A stretch of DNA of 64,000 nt, from assembly GCA_900498245.1 (NCBI GenBank), contig LS998015.1, positions 1,825,746-1,889,745 on the forward strand, in the 5' to 3' direction. Shown piece by piece: positions 9,333-16,912 of the stretch. Made by a program: the position numbers and the translations under genes. The notes beneath the pieces are model-generated. The model saw only the letters and a list, made by a program, of their open reading frames with translations, ran no database searches and had not been told where the DNA came from. The DNA comes from Candidatus Zixiibacteriota bacterium (lineage in GTDB: Bacteria; Zixibacteria; MSB-5A5; GN15; PGXB01). The first letter of the stretch is position 1. Each line of letters opens with the position of its first letter.

Positions 9333-10100
9333 TTATAAATTGAGCATTTCCATCATGCGCCGGGCGTTTTTTACGGCCTGACCAAGATGGCAATTATTGA
9401 AAAAAATGTAGAGTTTTTTGGCTTTCCCTTCCAGTTTTTTAATTCTATCACGCCATTCTTGAAGCTCCCGATCGGAATAACTGTAATCGTATCGTAGGGC
9501 GCCCCCACCCCACCAGTGCTCGGCATTGCGGCCGTGGAGGCGCAAATAAGCGGTGTCGGTGGTATTGAATAAAATTGGCTTCAGAAGTCCTGATAATTGC
9601 GGCTCGTCGACGGAAACGTATCCTATCTCTTCTTTTCTGAAGGTATCAACCATTTCCCTATTATTCCAACTGTCATGGCGGAATTCAACAAACAAAGGAT
9701 ATGGTTCCAGAATCTTCTGGCATTCCGTTATATAGGCCAGATTCGGATCCGAGAATTTGAAAGAATAGGGGAATTGGGCCAGAATTCCTTTCAGTCTCTT
9801 CGATTCAACCATTGGTTTCAAGCATTCCTTAAAGTCGCTGGCGGCCTTTGCAATATCTTTCCTCTTGTGAGTCATTACTTCCGGCGCTTTAACGACAAAC
9901 TCAAAAGATTCCGGGGCTTTTTTATTGATATTGGCCATCACCGCGGGATGCGGGATGCGATAATAGGTGGAATTTATTTCGACTGTCGGGAAATGCTCCC
10001 TGTAAAAGTCAAACATCTTCCCCTTTTCGATATTATCCGGATAAAATACCCCTCTCCAATCTTCAAAACTGTATCCTGATGTTCCGATTTTAATTTCCAT
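9333..10100 (-). CDS. DUF72 family protein
   Basis: A 255-residue protein with the DUF72 TIM-barrel-like signature: IKIGTSGYSFEDWRG at the N-terminus, VEINSTYYRIP near residue 45, FVEFRHDSW in the middle, and AYLRLHGRN with YIFFNNCH toward the end. The family is widespread and has no settled biochemical role. The ATG at 10100 starts the conserved block directly; a TTG six codons upstream is possible but less likely. The gene follows a zinc-ribbon microprotein gene by 37 bp and could be the last gene of the membrane-protein operon upstream. Confidence 0.88.
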   Translation of the reverse strand: MEIKIGTSGYSFEDWRGVFYPDNIEKGKMFDFYREHFPTVEINSTYYRIPHPAVMANINKKAPESFEFVVKAPEVMTHKRKDIAKAASDFKECLKPMVESKRLKGILAQFPYSFKFSDPNLAYITECQKILEPYPLFVEFRHDSWNNREMVDTFRKEEIGYVSVDEPQLSGLLKPILFNTTDTAYLRLHGRNAEHWWGGGALRYDYSYSDRELQEWRDRIKKLEGKAKKLYIFFNNCHLGQAVKNARRMMEMLNL

Positions 10101-10137
10101 ACCGGTCCAATAGATCAAATAATTATACGAACCGACT

Positions 10138-10275
10138 TCAGCGATGTTGCGCTCTTCCGGGTTTCCTGACCTGCTGAAAGCGAATTCTTCCGCAATGAGA
10201 GCATATCCATTTTCGCTGTTTATGAAATGATCGCTTAACCTCTTCCATTTTCTTTTTGCAACGGGGACAAATCAT
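10138..10275 (-). CDS. Small zinc-ribbon protein, 45 residues
   Basis: This short frame codes for a 45-residue basic protein with two Cys pairs, CPRC at residues 3-6 and CSHC at 25-28 followed by GR, which is the spacing of a rubredoxin-like or zinc-ribbon knuckle fold. Its ATG overlaps the stop codon of the upstream membrane-protein gene by four bases (ATGA), so translation is likely coupled. About a third of the residues are Lys or Arg, so nucleic-acid or ribosome contact is possible, but this is only inference. I do not recognise a named family. Confidence 0.72.
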   Translation of the reverse strand: MICPRCKKKMEEVKRSFHKQRKWICSHCGRIRFQQVRKPGRAQHR

Positions 10276-10886
10276 TTTAAAATACGAAGAAAATCAGAGA
10301 GAAGAAAATCAATCCGGCCGATTAAAGTCGACAGACGGGACATTACGGTATATCCAAAGGTGGCGCCAAAAAAAATCATAAGGAAATAGGTTCCCACCTT
10401 GGCCAGTCCGCCCATATATCCCTCATGCCGGCGGCTGAAATAAAAATAGGCTAAAGTCGAAATGAGCCCGAGAACGACGACAATTGCCGAAATATCAAGG
10501 CCGTGTGCCGAAGTATATAGGGGCGCCACCGACGCCGACATCTGCTTGAGCGTTCTGGCATAAAGCATCGCCGGAATTGAAACCCCGGCTCCTGCCCCAA
10601 TCATCAAGGCAATGGGAAGCCGTGATAGCCAGGATGCCTTTGAAAAGAAACGGCTGAACATCAAAAGCCCCAGAACGAGAGGGACTACCATAATTAAATT
10701 TCCTTCTCGGAAAAGCGGATAAAACAGCCGGTCAACCAGCGTTGTTTGCCAGAAAATAACCAGCGCGTATCCGATCGAAAGGCCTATTAGAAGCGATTCC
10801 GCCCCCCTGTAAATCGGATTGTCGCGGTACAAGAAGGAATAGATGGCCAGTGTCAGGATACCGGCGACCATGATCCCGATATTCAT
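10272..10886 (-). CDS. Uncharacterised polytopic membrane protein
   Basis: A 204-residue protein with about six predicted membrane helices, starting directly with one (MNIGIMVAGILTLAIYSFLY). It shows no soluble domain or catalytic motif I recognise. It begins one base after the stop of the preceding gene and its stop overlaps the start of the zinc-ribbon gene. With the three upstream genes it forms a set in which two multi-helix proteins alternate with two single-anchor proteins, suggesting one envelope complex. The function is unknown. Confidence 0.75.
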   Translation of the reverse strand: MNIGIMVAGILTLAIYSFLYRDNPIYRGAESLLIGLSIGYALVIFWQTTLVDRLFYPLFREGNLIMVVPLVLGLLMFSRFFSKASWLSRLPIALMIGAGAGVSIPAMLYARTLKQMSASVAPLYTSAHGLDISAIVVVLGLISTLAYFYFSRRHEGYMGGLAKVGTYFLMIFFGATFGYTVMSRLSTLIGRIDFLLSDFLRILK

Positions 10887-10887
10887 T

Positions 10888-11703
10888 TTATCCTCTCCCC
10901 CGGCGGGCTCTTTGCGATCGGAAATAAACGATATTGCCCAGGATAATCATGGCAATAACAAACATATGGGTAACCGTCTGAGACCACATTCCCCTGTTAC
11001 CCGCTCCCAAATGTCCAAGCAGTCTCTCATATTCGGCGGCTCCCTTGAGACCGCCTACGTCTGAGTATAACTGACCGGATGCCAGATACGGATCGTAGGT
11101 AGTGATCATCGCCGCCGTCAAGCCGGCCATGATCTTCTGATTGTAACGGGCGCCGGCATATTCGATCCATTGCACCGCCCGATCGCCGTCGGCGATTGAT
11201 ATGACTAAAGCCACCTGACCATAATCATCGACCCCCTGCATTACCGGCAGGGTGTCCGTTTTATTACCGAAATAATCTTCGGGAAAAACCCTGACAATCG
11301 ATTCCCCCATCCCCAGTATCGCCGATATGTGCTGGGGTTTAAATCCGAGAAATACATAATCCTTTCCATACTGCTTCCCGAATTGGCGGGCTTCTCGATT
11401 CAGCATTTCATAACCAATAGCCGTTCCTTCGGCAAATAAAGACAGTCCGATCACGCGGAGATTTCGTCGAAAGACATGCTGTAATATTGCCAGACTAATC
11501 GGCTGAATTTCAGGCAGCGATGAGGCCTCATGATCAAAGGATATCATAACCACCGAAGAATCCGGCAGATTTTCAATATAGTTGAAACTTCTTTTAACCT
11601 CGGGCGACGGCCGCGACTCAAATTGAATGGGAAAGATATAAGAAATGACGGCCAGAATAAAAAGCCCGGCAAATATCAGCCAGCGAATCCTTTCCCCTTT
11701 CAT
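10888..11703 (-). CDS. Uncharacterised membrane-anchored protein with extracytoplasmic domain
   Basis: A 271-residue protein with a hydrophobic N-terminal segment (about residues 8-26), a soluble region of about 200 residues, and a C-terminal membrane helix (about 245-262) followed by an Arg-rich tail. The soluble region is predicted outside the cytoplasm and contains DSSVVMISFDHEASSLPEI and a later DDYGQVALVIS segment. I do not recognise a family. The gene overlaps the upstream membrane-protein gene by four bases (ATGA) and is followed by another membrane protein after one base. Confidence 0.75.
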   Translation of the reverse strand: MKGERIRWLIFAGLFILAVISYIFPIQFESRPSPEVKRSFNYIENLPDSSVVMISFDHEASSLPEIQPISLAILQHVFRRNLRVIGLSLFAEGTAIGYEMLNREARQFGKQYGKDYVFLGFKPQHISAILGMGESIVRVFPEDYFGNKTDTLPVMQGVDDYGQVALVISIADGDRAVQWIEYAGARYNQKIMAGLTAAMITTYDPYLASGQLYSDVGGLKGAAEYERLLGHLGAGNRGMWSQTVTHMFVIAMIILGNIVYFRSQRARRGRG

Positions 11704-12320
11704 TTTTCCCCCTGCAAATAGGTCCGCTCAATTCCGAGTATCACTCTAAGCGCCGTGGTCATGGATCCGAGTCCGATCCCGATTAATATGGCGCGGCGCG
11801 CCGCCATCGAGGGGTAGTCCTGGACCCAGAAAGTAATCTGGGAAAACGAAGAGGTGAAATACTCGGTCAAAGGGACCCGTCCAAGGAGCACGATTATGGC
11901 CGAAATCAGCAGAATTGCCGCGGGGATAGAGCGCGCCCGGAACCCCCGGAATGACGCCGAAGCGACGAAGAAGGCGAGAAGCGAAAAGACGGTCGCCTGC
12001 ATCGGCGCCTGCATATTTTCAAAAACCCACATGAATGGGGTGCCGATTTTCGTGCCGTATGAAATGGCCAGAACCGGCATCGAAAACAGTCCGACCAAGG
12101 AGATGACTTTATAGGGACGCTCCTTTTTCCTCGCTATGCTTTTCATGCTGTTGCGAATGAAACCGGCTGCCCCGACCAAGAGCGTAAATGCAAAAATTAT
12201 CTGCCACCAGTCGAGAATGCCGTTATAAACGGCTTTTGTTATCGGATGTCCGGAGAAATATTGAAGGAACATCAAGATGCCGGAAATCAGACAAATAAGG
12301 AGCGGGATTTTCGTGCGCAT
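11700..12320 (-). CDS. Uncharacterised polytopic membrane protein
   Basis: A 206-residue protein with about six hydrophobic segments spread over its whole length and short loops rich in Arg and Lys (for example RKKERPYK near residue 67). No enzyme or transporter motif is visible. It follows the next upstream gene without a gap and overlaps the downstream gene by four bases. Its size and topology resemble the other small membrane protein of this operon at 10272-10886, though I see no clear sequence similarity between them. Confidence 0.75.
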   Translation of the reverse strand: MRTKIPLLICLISGILMFLQYFSGHPITKAVYNGILDWWQIIFAFTLLVGAAGFIRNSMKSIARKKERPYKVISLVGLFSMPVLAISYGTKIGTPFMWVFENMQAPMQATVFSLLAFFVASASFRGFRARSIPAAILLISAIIVLLGRVPLTEYFTSSFSQITFWVQDYPSMAARRAILIGIGLGSMTTALRVILGIERTYLQGEK

Positions 12321-13187
12321 CTAATATTTCCACCATTTTGACAGGGGATCAAAAGTCGCCCAAATGACGGCAATAAGTATGAATAAGGCGATCAGGATTT
12401 TCATAACATCCTGCGCTTTGACCGATGATAGAATAGATTGATTTTTCGTCAGATAGCCCGATGCCGCGAACAATTCTTCACCGATCAGGGTATAGTCACA
12501 GGCCACGATGAAGAAAGCCAATTGAATGGTCGAATCGGTTCCGGCGATCTGTATGGCGCCGACATTGTTTCCGGTTTCGGCCATTATCAGGGATTCCGCT
12601 TCGAATGTGCCCAGAAGAAATATCGAAGCCGGCTTGGTCCGGCTGATTATTCCGTCAACCGCTGCAGCATAACCGAATTGGGACGAAGAGATATAAAAAA
12701 TATCGTCGGCACGATAGCGATCCGGATATCCCGCCTTCAGACATCCTTCCCGAACCACTTCCTGCGCGACCGCCATGATTACCGGGTCATGGGTGGGAAA
12801 AATTAGGCGGCAATCGTATTCCGCCGCTTTTTCGGCGATCGTGGATAATATATTCAAAGAAGCAATTGTCGTCGGCCTCTGAATATCACTTCCATATCCC
12901 GGCGTAAACAACATCGGTGTCCCCATTTCCGTGGCCCTCCCCACGGCTTCTTCGACCGCCTTCAGTCCGGCAATTTCCCGGATAGAAAATATTTTTCCTC
13001 GGCGGGCCAGCCAAATTATTATAAGGACAATTATTATTGATATTACAGATATGACCAATGTCGGAAGGGTACTCCGGTCGAACCAGACCTGATTGCTTTG
13101 TGTCCCGACCGCCCCGTATAGAATTGACGGGCCCAGCAGGTCGAGAATAAGCAAAATTGAAAGCCATTTCTTAACATGGGATTGCAT
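12321..13187 (-). CDS. Membrane protein with a conserved cytoplasmic domain (DUF6754-like)
   Basis: A 288-residue protein with a hydrophobic N-terminus (signal or first helix, residues 8-26), a second helix (about 42-60), a soluble domain of about 190 residues and a C-terminal helix (about 262-282). The soluble domain holds LKAVEEAVGRATEMGTPMLFTPG and a later FLLGTFEAESLIMAE block, which resembles the family I know as DUF6754; I could not check this. It is the first gene of a tightly packed operon with the membrane proteins at 10272-12320, and is divergent from the ABC importer at 13270. Function unknown. Confidence 0.72.
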   Translation of the reverse strand: MQSHVKKWLSILLILDLLGPSILYGAVGTQSNQVWFDRSTLPTLVISVISIIIVLIIIWLARRGKIFSIREIAGLKAVEEAVGRATEMGTPMLFTPGYGSDIQRPTTIASLNILSTIAEKAAEYDCRLIFPTHDPVIMAVAQEVVREGCLKAGYPDRYRADDIFYISSSQFGYAAAVDGIISRTKPASIFLLGTFEAESLIMAETGNNVGAIQIAGTDSTIQLAFFIVACDYTLIGEELFAASGYLTKNQSILSSVKAQDVMKILIALFILIAVIWATFDPLSKWWKY

Positions 13188-13233
13188 AATTCCATTTAAT
13201 TTCTTTTGACCGTCAAATCAACAAAAAGTTTAC

Positions 13234-13262
13234 TTGACATCGCCCCATTGGATATTTTATAG
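13234..13262 (+). promoter_or_regulatory. Sigma-70 type promoter for the sugar ABC operon, possibly leaderless
   Basis: TTGACA at 13234-13239 and TTATAG at 13257-13262 are separated by exactly 17 bp. The ATG of the binding-protein gene is at 13270, about where transcription would begin, and no Shine-Dalgarno sequence precedes it. This suggests a leaderless or nearly leaderless message. Confidence 0.5.
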
Positions 13263-13269
13263 TCGCATC

Positions 13270-14505
13270 ATGAAAACAAGCAAATATTTTTTCCTGCTTC
13301 CTGCCGCAATTTTATTGGTGCTGATGTCTTGTGCCGGCCAAAATAGCGGCCCGATCACCATTGAATGGTGGCAATTCTGGACCGATCCATCGATCCGACC
13401 GACCCTCGAAAAAATGGTCTCTGAGTATGAATCGCAAAATCCCGGAATCAAAATCAATATGACCGATCTTACCTGGGGCAACGGTCACGAAAAAATCGTC
13501 GTCGCTTTTTCATCCGGTACGGCCCCCGATGTGGTGGAACTCGGCTCCGACTGGGTATATGAATTTGCCTCTTCGGGCCAATTAATGCCGTTGACAAAAT
13601 ATCTCAACAAGGATACCTCCGGCTTTTACGGCTGGCCGCCGGCCATTTACAACAATGAAATTTATGCTATGCCGTGGATACTGGGAACCCGTGTCCTGTT
13701 CATTAATCGTACCCTGCTCACGCAAGCGATGAAAGACTCCAATTTCGTCCCGGTCAATTTTGATCAGTTGAAGACCCTCTGCTATAAGATAGATTCCCTC
13801 GGCAATGGGATTAAGGGCTTTGGCTCCAACGCCGCCGAAAAACATACTCTTTATAAGAAATTCCTCCCCTTTTTCTGGTCATTCGGCGGGCGGATTATCA
13901 GCCGCGACGGCAAATTCGCCGTAATATCGAGCCAGCAGGGTTATGATGCTCTCAAATATTATAAAAGTCTGAGCGACAGCTGTTCTCTGGTCGATACCCA
14001 GAGAAGACTCGAAGATGCATTTCTCGCGGGAAAAGTCGGTATGATAATATCAGGAGACTGGCTACTTAAACGAATCAAAAATGAAAAGATAAACATCGAT
14101 TTTATAACGGCCCTGATACCGGGACCTGTCTATCCCGGCAAATCATTCGTGGGCGGGGAATATCTCTCGCTCAGCGCAAAATCCGCCCACTCCGAGGAAG
14201 CCGTCAAATTTATCAGATATATTACTGACAGGGAAAATCAACTGACATTCTGCCAGGCAAATTATTCGGCCAACCCCTCAAGTAAGGAAGCCACTCAGGA
14301 CAAATTCTTTAATGATGATCCCAACCTGCAGGTCTTTATCAAGGAAATGAATCTCTCTCCGTTCCCGGCTCCCGACCCGCAGTGGGTTTATATCGAAGAT
14401 GTCATCGAGTCGATGCTGGAAGATGTTCTTTTTAAGGGGGTCCCTGTCGCCGACGGCTTGTATACGGCCCGATCCAAAATACAGCAGTTGATCGATAATA
14501 AATGA
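13270..14505 (+). CDS. Extracellular solute-binding lipoprotein (sugar ABC importer)
   Basis: A 411-residue family 1 binding protein that captures a sugar or oligosaccharide outside the membrane for the two permeases downstream. The N-terminus is a lipoprotein signal ending in LMSC at about residue 20. The fold starts with IEWWQFWTDP and contains the family motifs FSSGTAPDVVELG, MPWILGTRVLFINR and GKVGMIISGDWLL. The ATG at 13270 is chosen because it begins the signal peptide; the frame is open upstream to a TTG at 13234 that is instead the promoter -35 element. It overlaps the first permease gene by four bases. Confidence 0.93.
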   Translation: MKTSKYFFLLPAAILLVLMSCAGQNSGPITIEWWQFWTDPSIRPTLEKMVSEYESQNPGIKINMTDLTWGNGHEKIVVAFSSGTAPDVVELGSDWVYEFASSGQLMPLTKYLNKDTSGFYGWPPAIYNNEIYAMPWILGTRVLFINRTLLTQAMKDSNFVPVNFDQLKTLCYKIDSLGNGIKGFGSNAAEKHTLYKKFLPFFWSFGGRIISRDGKFAVISSQQGYDALKYYKSLSDSCSLVDTQRRLEDAFLAGKVGMIISGDWLLKRIKNEKINIDFITALIPGPVYPGKSFVGGEYLSLSAKSAHSEEAVKFIRYITDRENQLTFCQANYSANPSSKEATQDKFFNDDPNLQVFIKEMNLSPFPAPDPQWVYIEDVIESMLEDVLFKGVPVADGLYTARSKIQQLIDNK

Positions 14506-15365
14506 AACGCCATCGCGCTGTCGGATTTCTGTTTGCTTCTCCCTGGATCCTGACATTTCTTTTTTTCTGGCTCTATCCCCTGATTTATTCACTTTATCTC
14601 GGGTTTACCGATTATCGCCTGCTGCGGCCGTCATTTCACTGGGTCGGCTTTCAGAATTTCAGGGCTCTATTTTCCGATCCGTCATTTATTGAGGCTTTGA
14701 AAAATACCTTTGTTTTTGTCATCGGGACCATTCCCGCAACCACCATTATCTCCCTAATCATGGCCCTCTTGATTGCGAAACGATTCCCCGGGCGCACGGT
14801 CTTTCGCTCCGGCTATTTTATGCCCTCGATTACTTCCATGGTGGTCATTGCCCTGATTTTCACCAATCTGTATTCCCGGGGCGGGTATATCCATCTTTTG
14901 AGCCAAATGCTTGGCCTCCATCCTCCTGAAAATGGATTTTTGCTTTCCAGCAAAACCGCTCTTCTCGCCATAATGGCTATGGATATCTGGATGTCGGTCG
15001 GGTATTATATGCTTCTTTTTCTGGCCGGACTCAATTCAGTCCCAGAGGAATTGTATGAAGCCGCCGCCGTATTTGGAGCCGGGCGGCGAAAGCAATTTTT
15101 CTCCATTACCTTGCCCCTCTTGAAACCGGTGACGCTGTTTATAATTGTCATTAATACCATCAAGTCGTTTCAGATATTTACGGAGATCTTCGTGATGACC
15201 GGGGGCAAAAGCGGGACTTCAACGGCCGTTTATTTTGTATATGAAACCGGCTTGAGTCGCTTTGAATTCGGCTACGCCTCGGCCGCCGCGTACATTTTAT
15301 TTCTTATAATTGCGCTTTTTTCTCTGGCTCAATTCGGCTTACTCAGACAGAGGTCCTTTCAATGA
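14502..15365 (+). CDS. Sugar ABC transporter permease (MalF/UgpA type)
   Basis: A 287-residue inner-membrane permease with six helices. The binding-protein-dependent permease signature (EAA loop) is EELYEAAAVFGAGRRKQFFSI near residue 185, the site that docks the ATPase. It overlaps the binding-protein gene (ATGA) and the second permease gene (ATGA), so the three are coupled. No ATPase gene lies next to them, so a shared MsmX/UgpC-like ATPase encoded elsewhere must be assumed. Confidence 0.94.
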   Translation: MKRHRAVGFLFASPWILTFLFFWLYPLIYSLYLGFTDYRLLRPSFHWVGFQNFRALFSDPSFIEALKNTFVFVIGTIPATTIISLIMALLIAKRFPGRTVFRSGYFMPSITSMVVIALIFTNLYSRGGYIHLLSQMLGLHPPENGFLLSSKTALLAIMAMDIWMSVGYYMLLFLAGLNSVPEELYEAAAVFGAGRRKQFFSITLPLLKPVTLFIIVINTIKSFQIFTEIFVMTGGKSGTSTAVYFVYETGLSRFEFGYASAAAYILFLIIALFSLAQFGLLRQRSFQ

Positions 15366-16165
15366 GACTGCTCAAATATATCGTTTTGATTATTATCCTG
15401 TTCATAATGATTTTCCCTCTGCTCTGGATGTTTCGGGTTTCCCTTTCCCCGGCCGACTTGGCGACGGATCTATCGGGCTTTGTTTCAGGCGGTCTCACAT
15501 TAAAATCGTACCTGGATATTTTTTCATCCGGACGAATGGCCCTCTACCTGTTCAATTCCCTTTTCGTTGGAATCGTTGTGACACTGGGCAATATATTATT
15601 CTGTTTCATGGTCGGCTATGCGTTATCCCGGTACCGGTTTATCGCCAGAAAATTCTGGTTTTATTCGGTTATTTTTGTTCTCATGATACCGGCTCATATC
15701 ATAATAATTCCTCTTTATTTGATTATTTACAAAGCAGGCCTTTATGATACGTACTGGGCCCTGATTCTCCCATTTTTGGTCAATCCGATCGGAATTTTTC
15801 TGGTTAAACAATATGTTGATGCTCTGCCGTCGTCAATGGAGGAAGCGGCCCGCATTGATGGCGCCGGGGAATTTGGCATTTTAGTCAGAATTGTGATGCC
15901 CCTCTGCCGCCCGGCCCTGGCCGTCTTGGCTATTCAATCCTTCATGACTAATTGGAATTCTTTTATTTTCCCTTTCATTTTGACCTCATCGGAATCGGTC
16001 CGAACTCTGCCGGTTGGCTTGGCGCTGTATCAGGGGCATCAGGCGATAGATTGGCCCCATTTGATGGCCGGTTCCACCCTGGCAGTGGTGCCGATTTTGA
16101 TTGTCTTTTTATTCTTTCAAAGGCAGATTGTCTCCGGCCTAACTGCCGGTGCCATAAAGCAATAG
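15362..16165 (+). CDS. Sugar ABC transporter permease (MalG/UgpE type)
   Basis: A 267-residue partner permease with six helices and the EAA loop MEEAARIDGAGEFGILVRIVMP near residue 160. The PLLWMFRVSLSP start and the QSFMTNWNSFIFPF segment are usual for the MalG branch. It is the last gene of the three-gene importer operon; the OmpA-like lipoprotein gene follows after 96 bp behind its own likely promoter. Confidence 0.94.
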   Translation: MRLLKYIVLIIILFIMIFPLLWMFRVSLSPADLATDLSGFVSGGLTLKSYLDIFSSGRMALYLFNSLFVGIVVTLGNILFCFMVGYALSRYRFIARKFWFYSVIFVLMIPAHIIIIPLYLIIYKAGLYDTYWALILPFLVNPIGIFLVKQYVDALPSSMEEAARIDGAGEFGILVRIVMPLCRPALAVLAIQSFMTNWNSFIFPFILTSSESVRTLPVGLALYQGHQAIDWPHLMAGSTLAVVPILIVFLFFQRQIVSGLTAGAIKQ

Positions 16166-16187
16166 CTCGCTGGAACCATTTTTTCTC

Positions 16188-16222
16188 TTGACAGTATAAT
16201 GGCAGAAGGGTTACTTTACAAT
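16188..16222 (+). promoter_or_regulatory. Possible promoter for the OmpA-like lipoprotein gene
   Basis: TTGACA at 16188-16193 precedes two weak -10 candidates, TACTTT at 16212-16217 (18 bp spacing) and TACAAT at 16217-16222. The downstream GGAGGAG at about 16252-16258 is the ribosome-binding site of the lipoprotein gene, leaving a leader of about 35-40 bases. Confidence 0.35.
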
Positions 16223-16261
16223 ACTAGCATGTTTTCAAACGTCAAGTATATTGGAGGAGAG

Positions 16262-16858
16262 ATGGGAAAGAAACTGGCTTTTGCAGCATTGGTAGCGGTT
16301 CTGCTTTTAATAGCCGGATGCGCCAGCAAGGGATATGTGGACAAACAGATTGCTGATATGCAAACTAAGGTACAGGCTGACGTAAGTTCAGCCAAGGCTC
16401 AGTCCGATGCCAACGCCGTTGAAATTCAGAAGATTCAGGCCGCAACTGACGAACTTTCCAAGAAGACTGATAAGGCCCTCAATCAGGCCAAGGGTTTTGA
16501 GAATTATCAGGTCATTTGGGAAGGAACCGTCAACTATGCGTTCGATAGTTATGATCTGAATCAGGTAGCGACCGATAACCTGGAGGCCCTCGGGCAGAAG
16601 ATGATTGATGTGAAACAATCCATCCTGGAAATTGCCGGATATACCGACCGAACAGGACCCGCCAGTTACAATTTCGAACTGGGGATTAAAAGGGCCGAAG
16701 CCGTCAAGACACATATGACTGACAAATTCGGTATTCCGCTTTACAGGATGTATACGGTCAGTTATGGCAAAACAAAACCTGTCGCCATGCCCGATGAGGC
16801 CAACGCCAACGCTAAAAATCGCCGGGTAGTTCTTAAACTCTGGGGTCCACTCCAGTAA
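16262..16858 (+). CDS. OmpA-family lipoprotein (Pal-like)
   Basis: A 198-residue outer-membrane lipoprotein that should tether the envelope to peptidoglycan. The signal peptide ends in the lipobox LIAGC (Cys about residue 20). Residues about 25-85 form an alanine- and lysine-rich coiled-coil stalk resembling Lpp. The C-terminal OmpA domain starts at VNYAFDSYDL and includes ILEIAGYTDRTG, FNFEL-type RAEAVK and NRRVVLKLW, with the peptidoglycan-binding Asp and Arg positions kept. The ATG at 16262 has a strong GGAGGAG site just before it; an upstream in-frame TTG at 16199 would destroy the signal peptide. Confidence 0.92.
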   Translation: MGKKLAFAALVAVLLLIAGCASKGYVDKQIADMQTKVQADVSSAKAQSDANAVEIQKIQAATDELSKKTDKALNQAKGFENYQVIWEGTVNYAFDSYDLNQVATDNLEALGQKMIDVKQSILEIAGYTDRTGPASYNFELGIKRAEAVKTHMTDKFGIPLYRMYTVSYGKTKPVAMPDEANANAKNRRVVLKLWGPLQ

Positions 16859-16883
16859 AAGGAATTCCAGAGATGATTTTTGA

Positions 16884-16912
16884 GGCGGGGAATAATCCCC
16901 GCCTTTTCTATT
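16884..16912. terminator. Bidirectional intrinsic terminator
   Basis: GGCGGGG (16884-16890) pairs with CCCCGCC (16897-16903) around a 6-base loop and is followed by TTTTCTATTT. It lies between the converging OmpA-like lipoprotein gene and the Ig-like lipoprotein gene and ends the former. Confidence 0.85.

Noticed and set aside
16195-16200. TATAAT as -10 element of the OmpA-like lipoprotein gene
   Set aside because: It lies one base after TTGACA and has no acceptable -35 element 17 bp upstream.
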